Notes under the pieces: model-generated
What the model saw: only the letters and a program-made list of their open reading frames with translations
Told to the model about the DNA's origin: nothing
Databases searched by the model: none
Part shown: positions 33,827 to 42,885 of the stretch, one piece after another
How the letters are laid out: the number at the start of each line of letters is the position of its first letter
Numbering within the stretch: position 1 is the first letter of the stretch
Position numbers and translations under genes: made by a program
DNA from: Agromyces marinus
Lineage (GTDB): Bacteria > Actinomycetota > Actinomycetes > Actinomycetales > Microbacteriaceae
Length of the DNA stretch: 64,000 bases
Direction: 5' to 3'
NCBI RefSeq assembly: GCF_021442325.1
Contig: NZ_CP087879.1
Location: 558,001 to 622,000 of the forward strand

Positions 33827-35520
33827 CGTCCGCTCCCGTCGGCGTCGGCCGCGGCATCCGCTTCGGCGCCCTTCGCCGGGAACAACCCGCTCGGGCTGCC
33901 GTTGCCGTCCCAGTTCAGCAGGTTGACCCGGCCGCGCAGCGACTCGCTGTCGGCGGCGCGCTCGGCGGTCTGGCGGTCGCGCAGGGCCTGGAACGTCTCG
34001 ACCGCGACGGGCGCCGGGCGACCGCTCGCCTCGCCGAACGGACCCGAACCGATCTCGTACGGGCCGCCGTCGAAGTCGAGCGAGCACCCGAGCTCCTCGA
34101 GCTCGTGCGCCCGCTCGTAGTGGGCGGTCGGGATCACGTACCGCTCGTCGTACTTCGCGATCGCGAGCAGCCGGTACATCTCGTACATCGTCGCGCCGTC
34201 CATGCCGACCGCCTGCGGGATCGACTCGTCCTTCGGCTGCTCGAGTGCGATGTCGCGCAGGTACGCGCGCATCGCCGCGAGCTTGCGGAGCACCCCCGTG
34301 ACCAGGTCGGTGTCGCCCGCGGTGAACAGCTCCGCGAGGTACTCGACCGGGATCCGCAGCGACTCGATCGCGCCGAACAGCGTGCCCGCCGACTCGGCGT
34401 CGTGGCCCTGGTCGCGCAGCACGTCGACGATCGGCGAGAGCGGCGGGATGTACCAGACCATCGGCATGGTCCGGTACTCGGGGTGCAGCGGGAGCGCGAC
34501 TCGGTACTTCTTCGCGAGCGCGTAGACCGGCGAGCGGCGGGCCGCCTCCATCCAGTCGTCGGCGATGCCCTGATCGCGCGCCGCCGCGATCACCTCGGGG
34601 TCGTCCGGGTCGAGGATCAGGTCGAGCTGCGCCTCGTACAGGTCCTGCTCGTCGGGCGTCGACGCGGCCTCCGTGACCCGGTCGGCGTCGTAGAGGAAGA
34701 GCCCCAGGTAGCGCAACCGGCCCACGCACGTCTCCGAGCAGACGGTCGGGATGCCGACCTCGAGGCGCGGGTAGCACATCGTGCACTTCTCGGCCTTGCC
34801 GGTCTTGTGGTTGAAGTAGATCTTCTTGTACGGGCATCCGGTTATGCACTGCCGCCAGCCCCGGCAGCGGTCCTGGTCGACGAGGACGATGCCGTCCTCC
34901 TCGCGCTTGTAGATCGCACCCGACGGGCACGAGGCCATGCACGACGGGTTCAGGCAGTGCTCGCAGATGCGCGGCAGGTAGAACATGAACGACTGCTCGA
35001 GCTGGAACTTGATCGCGTCCTCCGACTCGCGCCGCACCTTCTCGACCACCGGGTCGAGGTGCCCGAGTTCGCTCGTGCCGCCGAGGTTGTCGTCCCAGTT
35101 CGCCGACCACGTGATCTTCGTGTCCTCGCCGGTGATGAGCGACTTCGGCCGGGCCACGGGGAAGTCGTCGCCGAGCGGCGCGTCGATGAGGGTCTGGTAG
35201 TCGTAGGTCCACGGCTCGTAGTAGTCCTCGAGCTCGGGCTGCACCGGCGAGGAGAAGATCGTCAGCAGGCGCTTGAGCCGGCTGCCCGTGCGCAGCTTCA
35301 GCCGGCCGCGGCCGTTGAGCTCCCATCCGCCCTTCCACTGCTCCTGGTCCTCGTACCGGCGCGGGTACCCCTGCCCCGGTCTCGTCTCCACGTTGTTGAA
35401 CCACACGTACTCGGTGCCCGCCCGGTTCGTCCACGCCTGCTTGCACGTGACCGAACAGGTGTGGCATCCGATGCACTTGTCGAGGTTCATGACCATGCCC
35501 ATCTGGGCCATGACGCGCAT
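33823..35520 (-). CDS. narH: respiratory nitrate reductase beta subunit
   Basis: 565 residues, cytoplasmic electron-transfer subunit with four iron-sulfur clusters. Cys groups are visible in order: CIGCHTCSVTC at residues 16-26, CEHCLNPSCMASCPSG, CRGWRQCITGCPYKK (the Trp replaces one Cys, giving the [3Fe-4S] cluster) and CTMCYPR. It links NarI to NarG. The start is ATG 35520, 28 bases after the narG stop. Confidence 0.96.
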   Translation of the reverse strand: MRVMAQMGMVMNLDKCIGCHTCSVTCKQAWTNRAGTEYVWFNNVETRPGQGYPRRYEDQEQWKGGWELNGRGRLKLRTGSRLKRLLTIFSSPVQPELEDYYEPWTYDYQTLIDAPLGDDFPVARPKSLITGEDTKITWSANWDDNLGGTSELGHLDPVVEKVRRESEDAIKFQLEQSFMFYLPRICEHCLNPSCMASCPSGAIYKREEDGIVLVDQDRCRGWRQCITGCPYKKIYFNHKTGKAEKCTMCYPRLEVGIPTVCSETCVGRLRYLGLFLYDADRVTEAASTPDEQDLYEAQLDLILDPDDPEVIAAARDQGIADDWMEAARRSPVYALAKKYRVALPLHPEYRTMPMVWYIPPLSPIVDVLRDQGHDAESAGTLFGAIESLRIPVEYLAELFTAGDTDLVTGVLRKLAAMRAYLRDIALEQPKDESIPQAVGMDGATMYEMYRLLAIAKYDERYVIPTAHYERAHELEELGCSLDFDGGPYEIGSGPFGEASGRPAPVAVETFQALRDRQTAERAADSESLRGRVNLLNWDGNGSPSGLFPAKGAEADAAADADGSGR

Positions 35521-35548
35521 CAGCGGTTCACCTCCCGAACTGCGTCCA

Positions 35549-38500
35549 TCAGTACGTCACCTCCTGCGAACGGCGACGGATCGTCGCCACCATGTCCCGC
35601 TGGTTGCCGGTCGGCCCCAGGTAGTTGAACGTGTACGACAACTGCGCGTAGCCGCCGATGAGGTGCGACGGTTTCACGAGCAGGCGCGTGACCGAGTTGT
35701 GGATGCCGCCGCGCCGGCCTGTGGCCTCCGACTTGGGCACGTCGATCGTCCGCTCCTGGGCGTGGTGGACGTAGACGACGCCCTCGGGCATCCGGTGCGA
35801 GACGATCGCGCGGGCCACGAGCACGCCGTTGGAGTTCACGCATTCGACCCAGTCGTTGTCGGCCGCGCCGATCGCCCCCGCGTCCTGCGGACTCATCCAG
35901 ACCGTGGGCCCGCCGCGCGAGAGCGAGAGCATGAACAGGTTGTCCTGGTACTCGGAGTGGATCGACCACTTCGAGTGCGGGGTGAGGTACCGCACGACGA
36001 CCTGCTGCCGCCCGTCGGGACCGAGCCGGGGTTCGCCGAACAGGCGGTGCATGTCGAGCGGCGGGCGGTAGATCGGCATCGTCTCGCCGAGGTCGCGCAT
36101 CCAGTCGTGGTCGACGTAGAAGTGCATGCGCCCGGTGAGCGTGTGGAACGGCTTCAGGCGCTCGATGTTCACGGTGAACGGCGCGTAGCGCCGGCCCCCG
36201 GTCTCCGAGCCCGACCACTCCGGGCTGGTGATCACGGGCTGCGGGGCGGATTGCGTCATCGCGAACGTGATGCGCTTCTCCTCCGAGCCCTCCGCGAGGT
36301 CGGCGAGCGGCTTGCCGACCCGCTTCTCGAGCGTCTTGAAGCCCTGCACGGCGAGTTCGCCGTTCGTGGTGCCCGAGAACGACAGGATCGCCTCGGCCAT
36401 CTTCACGTCGGTGTCGATCGCGGGCCGGCCCGCGGCGGGCCCGGACGGCATGACGCCGTGCTGCTTCGCGAGCCGGTCGACCTCGTGCGACACGTCGTAG
36501 GTCACGTTCTTGATCGTGAACCCGAGCTTGTCGGCGAGGGGCCCGACGGTGGCGAGCTTGTCCGCGATCGCGGTGTAGTCGCGTTCGACGACCTGGAAGA
36601 CGGGCATGGTCTTCCCCGGCGTCGCCGCGACGTCGCCGCGGGCCCAGTCCCGGACCGCGCCGCCGGGCTGCGACGTCTCGCCCGGGGTGTCGTGCTGCAT
36701 CGGCACCGAGACGAGGTCCTTCCGGGTGCCGAGGTGGGTGGCCGCCATGCGCGAGAACTCGCGGGCGATCGCGTGGAACATGTCGAAGTCGCTCTTGGCC
36801 TCCCACGGCGGGTCGATCGCCGGGGTGAACGCGTGCACGAACGGGTGCATGTCGGTCGAGGAGAGGTCGTGCTTCTCGTACCAGGTCGCCGCGGGGAACA
36901 CCACGTCCGAGAGCAGCGTCGTCGACGTCATCCGGAAGTCGGCCGAGACGAGCAGGTCGAGCTTGCCCTCGGGGATCTCGTCGCGCCAGGCGATCTCCTT
37001 CGGCCGAACGGATGCCTCGTCCGAGGCCATCACGTTCGAGTGCGTGCCGAGCAGGTACTTCAGGAAGTACTCGTTGCCCTTCGCCGAGGACCCCATGAGG
37101 TTGGATCGCCACAGGGTGAGCAGGCGCGGCCAGTTCTCGGGTGCGTCGACGTCGCTGATCGCGGTCTTCAGCGAACCGTCGCCGAGCGACGCCGCGACGA
37201 AGGATGCCGCGTTCGCGGCGGTGCCGTCGGCGACCGCGCGCTCGGCGGCCTCGGCCACCTCGAGCGGGTTGCGGTCGAACTGCGGGTAGAAGGGCATCCA
37301 GCCCAGGCGCGCGGACTGCGCGATCGTGTCGGCCGTGTGCATGCCCGCGAGGTTGCCCTCGGCCAGCGGCGACGCGAGGGCGTCGGCCGAGTACCCGTCG
37401 AAGCGCCACTGGTCGGTGTGCATGTACCAGTACGACGTGCCCGTCATGGTGCGCGGCGGGCGGGACCAGTCGAGCGCGTTCGCGAGCGAGAGCCAGCCGG
37501 TGATCGGTCGGCACTTCTCCTGCCCGACGTAGTGGGCCCAGCCGCCGCCGTTGCGGCCCATCGAGCCGGTGAGCATGAGCAGCGCGAGGATCGAGCGGTA
37601 GGTCGCGTCGCCGTGGAACCACTGGCAGATGCCGGCGCCCATGATGACCATCGTCCGCCCGCCCGAGTCGACCGCGTTCTGCGAGAACTCGCGCGCGATG
37701 CGGATGCACTGCTCGGCCGGGACACCCGTGATGTCCTCCTGCCAGGCGGGGGTGTACGGGGTCTCGCGGTCGTCGTAGTCGGTCGGCCACTCGCCGGGGA
37801 GCCCGTCGCGGCCGACGCCGTACTGCGCGAGCAGCAGGTCGAACACGGTCGTGACCAGGCGCCCGCCGACCCGTGCCGCGGGCACGCCGCGGCGCAGCAC
37901 CCCGCCCGACCCGTCGGGCGCGTCGAACCTGGGGAGCTGGACCTCGACGTCTTCGGCAGCGATCTTCGCGTCCCGCACCGAGAGCGCCGGGACCGTGCCG
38001 TCGAGGTCGAGGTTCCAGCGCCCGACGCCCGACTCCGCGTAGCGGAAGCCCATCGACCCGTTCGGCACGACCGGTTCGCCCGTCGCGGCCGCGAGCAGGA
38101 CCGTCTTCCACTGGTCCTCGTCGGTGGTGCCGCCCAGGTCGGCCGACGTGAGGAACTTGCCGGGCACGAGCCCGCCGTCGGCGTGTTCGACGAGCGTGAT
38201 CAGGTGCGGCAGGTCGGTGTACTTGGTCGCGAAGTCGACGAAGAACGGCACCCGCCGGTCGACGTAGCGCTCCTTGAGCAGCACGTGCCCCATCGCCATC
38301 GCCAGGGCCGCATCGGTGCCGGCCTGGCAGCGCATCCACTCGTCGGCGAACTTCGTGTTGTCGGCGTAGTCGGGGCTGACCGTGACGACCTTCGTGCCCC
38401 GGTAGCGCACCTCGGCCATCCAATGGGCGTCGGGCGTGCGCGTCACCGGCACGTTCGAGCCCCACATCATGAGGTAGGTGGCATCCCACCAGTCACCGGA

Positions 38501-39250
38501 CTCGGGAACGTCGGTCTGGTCGCCGAACACCTGCGGACTCGCGACCGGCAGGTCGGCGTACCAGTCGTAGAAGCTCGTCATCACGCCGCCCACGAGCTGG
38601 GTGAACCGCGTGCCGATGCAGTGCGAGACCATCGACATCGCGGGGATCGGCGAGAATCCCGCGACCCGGTCGGGGCCGTACTCCTTGATCGTGTGCACGT
38701 AGCCCGCCGCGACGAGTTCGGTGGCCTCCGCCCAGGTCGTGCGCACCAGCCCGCCCTTGCCGCGGGCCTGCTGGTACCGCCTGCGGGTCTCGGGGTTCCG
38801 GGTCACGTCGCCGAAGGCGAGGACGGGGTCGCCCGTGCGCGCCTTCGCCTCGCGGTACGCGTCGAGCAGCGCGCCGCGCACGTACGGGTAGCGCACGCGC
38901 GTCGGCGAGTACGTGTACCAGGAGAACGCAGCCCCGCGGGGGCACCCGCGGGGCTCGTACTCGGGGCGGTCGGGGCCCACGCTCGGGTAGTCGGTCTGCT
39001 GCGCCTCCCACGTGATGATGCCGTCCTTGACGTACACCTTCCACGAGCAGGACCCCGTGCAGTTCACGCCGTGCGTGGAGCGGACGACCTTGTCGTGGCT
39101 CCAGCGATCGCGGTAGAACGCGTCGCCGGATCTGCCGCCCTGGAGGAACGTCGCCCGGTGGTCGGGCGTCTCGTCTCGCCTCGTGAAGAAGCGTCCGACT
39201 TCGAGCAGCGCGTCGGACGCGGGACCGTCGACTCCATGAGACCTGGCCAT
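35549..39250 (-). CDS. narG: respiratory nitrate reductase alpha subunit
   Basis: 1233 residues. The catalytic subunit binds bis-MGD and the FS0 cluster and reduces nitrate to nitrite on the cytoplasmic side. The cluster segment HGVNCTGSCSWKVYVKDG with its His ligand is near residue 47, followed by YEPRGCPRGAAFSWY. GSNVPVTRTPDAHW and the active-site Asp region are present. The length is normal. I chose ATG 39250 (MARSHG); the frame is open upstream. It is the first gene of narGHJIK. No FNR-like site was recognised upstream. Confidence 0.96.
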   Translation of the reverse strand: MARSHGVDGPASDALLEVGRFFTRRDETPDHRATFLQGGRSGDAFYRDRWSHDKVVRSTHGVNCTGSCSWKVYVKDGIITWEAQQTDYPSVGPDRPEYEPRGCPRGAAFSWYTYSPTRVRYPYVRGALLDAYREAKARTGDPVLAFGDVTRNPETRRRYQQARGKGGLVRTTWAEATELVAAGYVHTIKEYGPDRVAGFSPIPAMSMVSHCIGTRFTQLVGGVMTSFYDWYADLPVASPQVFGDQTDVPESGDWWDATYLMMWGSNVPVTRTPDAHWMAEVRYRGTKVVTVSPDYADNTKFADEWMRCQAGTDAALAMAMGHVLLKERYVDRRVPFFVDFATKYTDLPHLITLVEHADGGLVPGKFLTSADLGGTTDEDQWKTVLLAAATGEPVVPNGSMGFRYAESGVGRWNLDLDGTVPALSVRDAKIAAEDVEVQLPRFDAPDGSGGVLRRGVPAARVGGRLVTTVFDLLLAQYGVGRDGLPGEWPTDYDDRETPYTPAWQEDITGVPAEQCIRIAREFSQNAVDSGGRTMVIMGAGICQWFHGDATYRSILALLMLTGSMGRNGGGWAHYVGQEKCRPITGWLSLANALDWSRPPRTMTGTSYWYMHTDQWRFDGYSADALASPLAEGNLAGMHTADTIAQSARLGWMPFYPQFDRNPLEVAEAAERAVADGTAANAASFVAASLGDGSLKTAISDVDAPENWPRLLTLWRSNLMGSSAKGNEYFLKYLLGTHSNVMASDEASVRPKEIAWRDEIPEGKLDLLVSADFRMTSTTLLSDVVFPAATWYEKHDLSSTDMHPFVHAFTPAIDPPWEAKSDFDMFHAIAREFSRMAATHLGTRKDLVSVPMQHDTPGETSQPGGAVRDWARGDVAATPGKTMPVFQVVERDYTAIADKLATVGPLADKLGFTIKNVTYDVSHEVDRLAKQHGVMPSGPAAGRPAIDTDVKMAEAILSFSGTTNGELAVQGFKTLEKRVGKPLADLAEGSEEKRITFAMTQSAPQPVITSPEWSGSETGGRRYAPFTVNIERLKPFHTLTGRMHFYVDHDWMRDLGETMPIYRPPLDMHRLFGEPRLGPDGRQQVVVRYLTPHSKWSIHSEYQDNLFMLSLSRGGPTVWMSPQDAGAIGAADNDWVECVNSNGVLVARAIVSHRMPEGVVYVHHAQERTIDVPKSEATGRRGGIHNSVTRLLVKPSHLIGGYAQLSYTFNYLGPTGNQRDMVATIRRRSQEVTY

Positions 39251-39375
39251 GGCACGGACCTTATCCGCCGCGATTCGATTCCGGTAGGGGCCTCCGGGGC
39301 GCGTCGCGGCGGACCCGGATCCGGGGTCCCCGACGTACGATGACAGGACCACGCCAACGCCCGACGGGAGGCGCC

Positions 39376-39876
39376 ATGGTCCAGGTCCGCGTCCTCGGGG
39401 TCGCGCTCGACGCGGCCCGCCAGCACATCGTCCTGCTCAAGCCCCTCGCCGACGAGACGGGCGAGGGGCGCGTCCTGCCGATCTGGATCGGCGAGCAGGA
39501 GGCGACCTCGATCCTCATCGCCCTGGGCGGCGATCACGCGCCCCGGCCGCTCACGCTCGACCTGATGGTCGCGGTCTTCGGCTCGCTCGATGCGACCGTG
39601 GAGCGCATCGAGGTCGTCAGGATCGAGGAGGGGACCTTCTACGCGCTGCTCACGCTCGCCACGCCCGCAGGGCCGATCGTGCTCGATGCCCGGCCGTCGG
39701 ATGCCATCGGGCTCGCCGTGCGCGTCGACGCCCCGCTGCACGTCGCGGACGCGGTCATGGACGAAGCCGGCATCCCCGCCGAGATGGTCGAGCACCACGA
39801 CAGCGCCGACGACGAGAAGCTCGAGGAGTTCAAGAAGTTCCTCGACGAAGTCGATCCCGAGGATTTCCAGGGCTGA
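39376..39876 (+). CDS. bifunctional nuclease (BFN/DUF151) domain protein
   Basis: 166 residues. VQVRVLGVALDAARQHIVLLKP, LPIWIGEQEATSILIALGG, RPLTLDLM and DARPSDAIGLAVRVDAPL are the conserved blocks of the DUF151/BFN family, followed by the usual acidic tail (EEFKKFLDEVDPEDF). Some family members have RNase and DNase activity. ATG 39376 has GGGAGG just upstream. TACGAT at 39336-39341 is a -10 candidate. It is divergent from narG. Confidence 0.9.
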   Translation: MVQVRVLGVALDAARQHIVLLKPLADETGEGRVLPIWIGEQEATSILIALGGDHAPRPLTLDLMVAVFGSLDATVERIEVVRIEEGTFYALLTLATPAGPIVLDARPSDAIGLAVRVDAPLHVADAVMDEAGIPAEMVEHHDSADDEKLEEFKKFLDEVDPEDFQG

Positions 39877-39940
39877 CGTCGACAAGCGGGTCCGATGCAC
39901 TCCAGACTGTGACGCACGGTCTTTCACGAAGGAGTGATCA

Positions 39941-40843
39941 ATGGGGCCACTGACGACGATCGGACTTCCGGTCGCCCTGGGCATCATCATGTTCGGCCTC
40001 GGGCTCAGCCTGACCCCGCGCGACTTCGCGCGGGTCGCGACGCAGCCGAAGGCGGTGCTCGTGGCCCTCGCGTGCCAGCTCGTGCTGCTTCCCGCGATCT
40101 GCTTCGGGCTCGTGCTGCTCTTCGACCTGCCGCCGGTGCTCGCCGTGGGAATGATGCTGCTCGCCGCCTCGCCGGGCGGAACGACCGCGAACCTCTACTC
40201 CCACCTGTTCCGCGGCGACGTCGCGCTGAACATCTCGTTGACCGCGCTGAACTCGGTCATCGCGGTGTTCACGCTGCCGCTCATCGCGAACCTGTCGATC
40301 GCGTTCTTCCTCCCGGGCGATGACGGGCTCGGGCTCCAGCTGGCCAAGACGGTCGAGGTCTTCGCGATCGTGCTGCTGCCCGTTGTGGCGGGCATGCTCG
40401 TGCGCCGGTGGCGGGCCGGGTTCGCCGACCGGATGGACCGTCCGGTGCGCATCGCGTCGATCGTGATCCTCGTGGTCGTCATCGGCGGGGCGATCGCGTC
40501 GAACTTCGACCTGCTCGTCGAGAACTTCGGGCGCCTGGCGGGCATCACGGTGCTCTTCTGCGTGCTGAGCCTCGGCATCGGTTACCTCGTTCCCCGACTG
40601 CTGCGCGTCGAACGACGCCAGGCCGTGGCGAGTTCGTTCGAGATCGGCATCCACAACGCCACCCTCGCGATCGTGATCGCGCAGACCGTCATCGGCAGCG
40701 TCGAGATGAGCCTGCCTGCCGCGGTCTACGGCGTGCTCATGTTCTTCGTCGCGCTCGCGTTCGGGTTCCTCATCAGGGGCAGAGGGGCGGATGCCGCGGC
40801 CGAGCCTGCGACGGAAGCCTCGGGCGCGCACGGCACGTCGTAG
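39941..40843 (+). CDS. bile acid:sodium symporter-family transporter
   Basis: 300 residues with about nine to ten transmembrane helices of the SBF/ASBT fold. LSLTPRDFARVATQPKAVLVALACQ, ASPGGTTANLYSHLFRGDVALNISLT (the discontinuous helix that binds sodium) and EIGIHNATLAIVI are the conserved blocks. It imports an organic anion with sodium; the substrate is unknown. It starts 64 bases after the BFN gene behind AAGGAG. Confidence 0.9.
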   Translation: MGPLTTIGLPVALGIIMFGLGLSLTPRDFARVATQPKAVLVALACQLVLLPAICFGLVLLFDLPPVLAVGMMLLAASPGGTTANLYSHLFRGDVALNISLTALNSVIAVFTLPLIANLSIAFFLPGDDGLGLQLAKTVEVFAIVLLPVVAGMLVRRWRAGFADRMDRPVRIASIVILVVVIGGAIASNFDLLVENFGRLAGITVLFCVLSLGIGYLVPRLLRVERRQAVASSFEIGIHNATLAIVIAQTVIGSVEMSLPAAVYGVLMFFVALAFGFLIRGRGADAAAEPATEASGAHGTS

Positions 40844-40893
40844 ATCGTTCGCCTCCGGGGTTGAACCGGCCGAACCCGGCCAGTCGACGCATT

Positions 40894-40913
40894 CTTGCGT
40901 TGCAAGGTAGTAT
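40894..40913 (+). promoter_or_regulatory. padR promoter with inverted repeat
   Basis: CTTGC-GTT-GCAAG (40894-40906) is a perfect dyad directly before the -10 hexamer TAGTAT (40908-40913). The ATG at 40921 follows seven bases after the hexamer, so the transcript is probably leaderless and the dyad is a likely autorepression site. Confidence 0.55.
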
Positions 40914-40920
40914 GCGGTGC

Positions 40921-41253
40921 ATGACAGTGGATCCCACCGCGCAGCTGCGCCGGGGCGTCGCCGAGCAGTGCGTGCTCGGCCTACTCCGCGAGCGGCCGCA
41001 CTACGGGTGGGAGCTCGCCGAGGCCCTCGGCGGGCACGGCATCGTCGCGAGCGCCGGAACGCTCTACCCGCTGCTCGCGAGGCTGCGGACCAGGGGGGTG
41101 GTCGAGACGTACACCCAGGACTCCGACGTGGGCCCGACGCGCAAGTACTACCGCTTGACCGAGCGCGGAACGGGCGAACTCACGCAGTTCCGCAGCCAAT
41201 GGGCCGCGTTCAGCGCCACGGTCGACGACCTGATCGGAAGGGAACCCCGATGA
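40921..41253 (+). CDS. PadR-family transcriptional regulator
   Basis: 110 residues with the PadR winged HTH: CVLGLLRERPHYGWELAEAL, SAGTLYPLLARLRTRGVVETY and GPTRKYYRLTERGTGEL. ATG 40921 fits the leaderless promoter; ATG 40912 would add three residues. It overlaps the next gene by four bases (ATGA). PadR proteins next to a HAAS-type membrane protein form a known regulatory pair, usually controlling membrane or transport genes. Confidence 0.92.
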   Translation: MTVDPTAQLRRGVAEQCVLGLLRERPHYGWELAEALGGHGIVASAGTLYPLLARLRTRGVVETYTQDSDVGPTRKYYRLTERGTGELTQFRSQWAAFSATVDDLIGREPR

Positions 41254-41909
41254 TGAACGACACCCGACCACAGGTCGTGCGCGGGTACCTCCGCGAACTC
41301 GATGCCGCACTCGAGGGCGTGCCGGACCCGATGCGCCGGGACATCCTCGACGGCATCGCCGCCGACCTCGCCGGGCTCGACGCCCCGGCGGCGGCCACGC
41401 GAATCGAGCAGCTCGGCGACCCGAGCGCGATCGCCGCCGAGGCGCGCACCGACGCATCGGACGGGAGCACGCCCCGACCCGCTGCGGTGGCCGCGGCTTC
41501 GCCCGCGGCATCCGCTGCGGTGGCCGCGGCTTCGCCCGCGGCATCCGTCTCGGCGGTCTCACCGCGCTGGTACGTCGTCGTGACCTCGCTCACGGTCGCA
41601 TTCGGCGGATTCGTCGTCCCCATCGCAGGCTGGGTCGTCGGAATCGTGCTCATGTGGCTCTCGAACGCGTGGCAGCGGTGGGAGAAGTGGACGGCGACGC
41701 TCGTGGTCGTCGGGGTACCGGCGGCGGTGCTGCTGATCGCATGGCTCTCGGCCGTCACGACCCGTGTGGGGGCGGGAGACACCGGGGAGGTGGCCTCGCC
41801 CATCATGCCGTTCGGGTTCAGCGGGTGGCACTCCGGCATCCTGCTCGGCATGCTGCTGCCGGTCGTGGTCGGCATCTGGCTGCTCTGGCGGGGGCTGCGG
41901 CGGGGATGA
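41250..41909 (+). CDS. HAAS/DUF1700-like membrane partner of PadR
   Basis: 219 residues. The first 75 form the helical HAAS-type domain (VVRGYLRELDAALEGVPDPMRRDILDGIAADL, then AATRIEQLGDPSAIAAEA). An Ala/Ser/Pro linker follows, and then three transmembrane segments. In PadR-coupled families this protein is thought to sense a signal at the membrane and act on PadR. The linker contains an exact 33-base duplication. Confidence 0.82.
   Translation: MMNDTRPQVVRGYLRELDAALEGVPDPMRRDILDGIAADLAGLDAPAAATRIEQLGDPSAIAAEARTDASDGSTPRPAAVAAASPAASAAVAAASPAASVSAVSPRWYVVVTSLTVAFGGFVVPIAGWVVGIVLMWLSNAWQRWEKWTATLVVVGVPAAVLLIAWLSAVTTRVGAGDTGEVASPIMPFGFSGWHSGILLGMLLPVVVGIWLLWRGLRRG
41481..41546 (+). repeat. exact tandem duplication of 33 bases
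   Basis: Two identical 33-base units (41481-41513 and 41514-41546) encode AAVAAASPAAS twice. They lengthen the linker between the HAAS domain and the membrane part. Both contain GGCATCC. The perfect identity points to recent duplication. Confidence 0.9.
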
Positions 41910-41962
41910 CGTCTCGAGACGGCACTGCCCGGCCTGGTCGACCCGCACGCGAGAATGGGCGC

Positions 41963-42772
41963 ATGGCGCGCTCGCATCCCGACCTCACCGATCTGCCGAA
42001 GCCGAAGTTCATCATGTCGCCCGAAGGGCGACGCATCGCGACGTACTCGTGGGGCGATCACGACCTGCCGACCGTGCTGTGCGTGCACGGCTTCGCGTCG
42101 AGCTGCCGCGACAACTGGGTGAGCACCGGGTGGGTGCGCGACCTCACGCGCGCCGGATTCCGGGTGCTCGGCGTCGATCAGCGCGGGCACGGGGCGAGCG
42201 ACCGGCCGCACGAGGCGATCGCGTACGGGATGGCGAACTTCGTCGCGGACCTCGAAGCCGTCCTCGACACCTACCTCATCGACACCGTGGCGTACACGGG
42301 CTACTCGCTCGGCGCGCGGGTCGGCTGGCAGGTCGCCGTGCAGGCGCCCGGCCGCATCGAGCGGGCCGTGCTCGGCGGGATCCCCGACGGCCGCCCGCTC
42401 GCCCGCATGCACCTCGATCAGGCGCGCGCCTACGCCGAGCACGGCACGCCGATCGCCGACCCCGTGACGAAGTCGTACGTCGAGCTCGCCGAACGCGTCG
42501 ACGGCAACGACGTCCGCGCGCTCGTCGCCCTCGCCGAGGGCATGCGCGACGGCGACGCCGATCCGGACCCGGCCGACCCGCCCACGCAGCCGATCCTGTT
42601 CGCCACGGGCACCGACGACGCGATCATCGAGCAGTCGCGCGCGCTCGCAGAGGCGACTCCGGCGGGCACGTTCGTCGAGGTGCCCGGGCGGCACCACTTC
42701 AACGCACCGGGATCGCGTCACTTCCGGCGAGCGGCGGTCGAGTTCCTCGGCGGTCAGGCCGTCTCGAAGTAG
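41963..42772 (+). CDS. alpha/beta hydrolase
   Basis: 269 residues. VLCVHGFASSCRDNW (oxyanion hole), GVDQRGHGASDRP, nucleophile elbow GYSLGAR near residue 115, FATGTDDAII and PGRHHFNAPGS (catalytic His) are all present, so the triad is complete. ATG 41963 (MARSHPDL) fits the family start. Substrate unknown. It follows the padR pair by 53 bases and may share its transcript. Confidence 0.87.
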   Translation: MARSHPDLTDLPKPKFIMSPEGRRIATYSWGDHDLPTVLCVHGFASSCRDNWVSTGWVRDLTRAGFRVLGVDQRGHGASDRPHEAIAYGMANFVADLEAVLDTYLIDTVAYTGYSLGARVGWQVAVQAPGRIERAVLGGIPDGRPLARMHLDQARAYAEHGTPIADPVTKSYVELAERVDGNDVRALVALAEGMRDGDADPDPADPPTQPILFATGTDDAIIEQSRALAEATPAGTFVEVPGRHHFNAPGSRHFRRAAVEFLGGQAVSK

Positions 42773-42885
42773 AGCTGCGTGTGCAGCCGGCACCGCGGGT
42801 TGAACGCGGCGGCGCACACGCACCGCGTCTGCCCGTCGACGACCGCCCCGAGCACGCGGGATCGGGCGGCGGGAGTGCCGGCCAT
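42754..42885 (-). CDS. 43-residue mini-protein, remnant of a CHY zinc finger
   Basis: Starting at ATG 42885, which overlaps the stop codon of the multidrug transporter (ATGA), the frame encodes 43 residues. VLGAVVDGQTRC is the N-terminal signature of CHY-type zinc-finger proteins and CAAAFNPRCRLHTQLYFE is their C-terminal signature. The roughly 65 residues with most zinc ligands between them are gone, and the join is in frame. What remains (C22, C24, C32, H35) could bind at most one zinc. It may be a translated relic or a minimal functional finger. Its end overlaps the hydrolase 3' end. Confidence 0.6.
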   Translation of the reverse strand: MAGTPAARSRVLGAVVDGQTRCVCAAAFNPRCRLHTQLYFETA

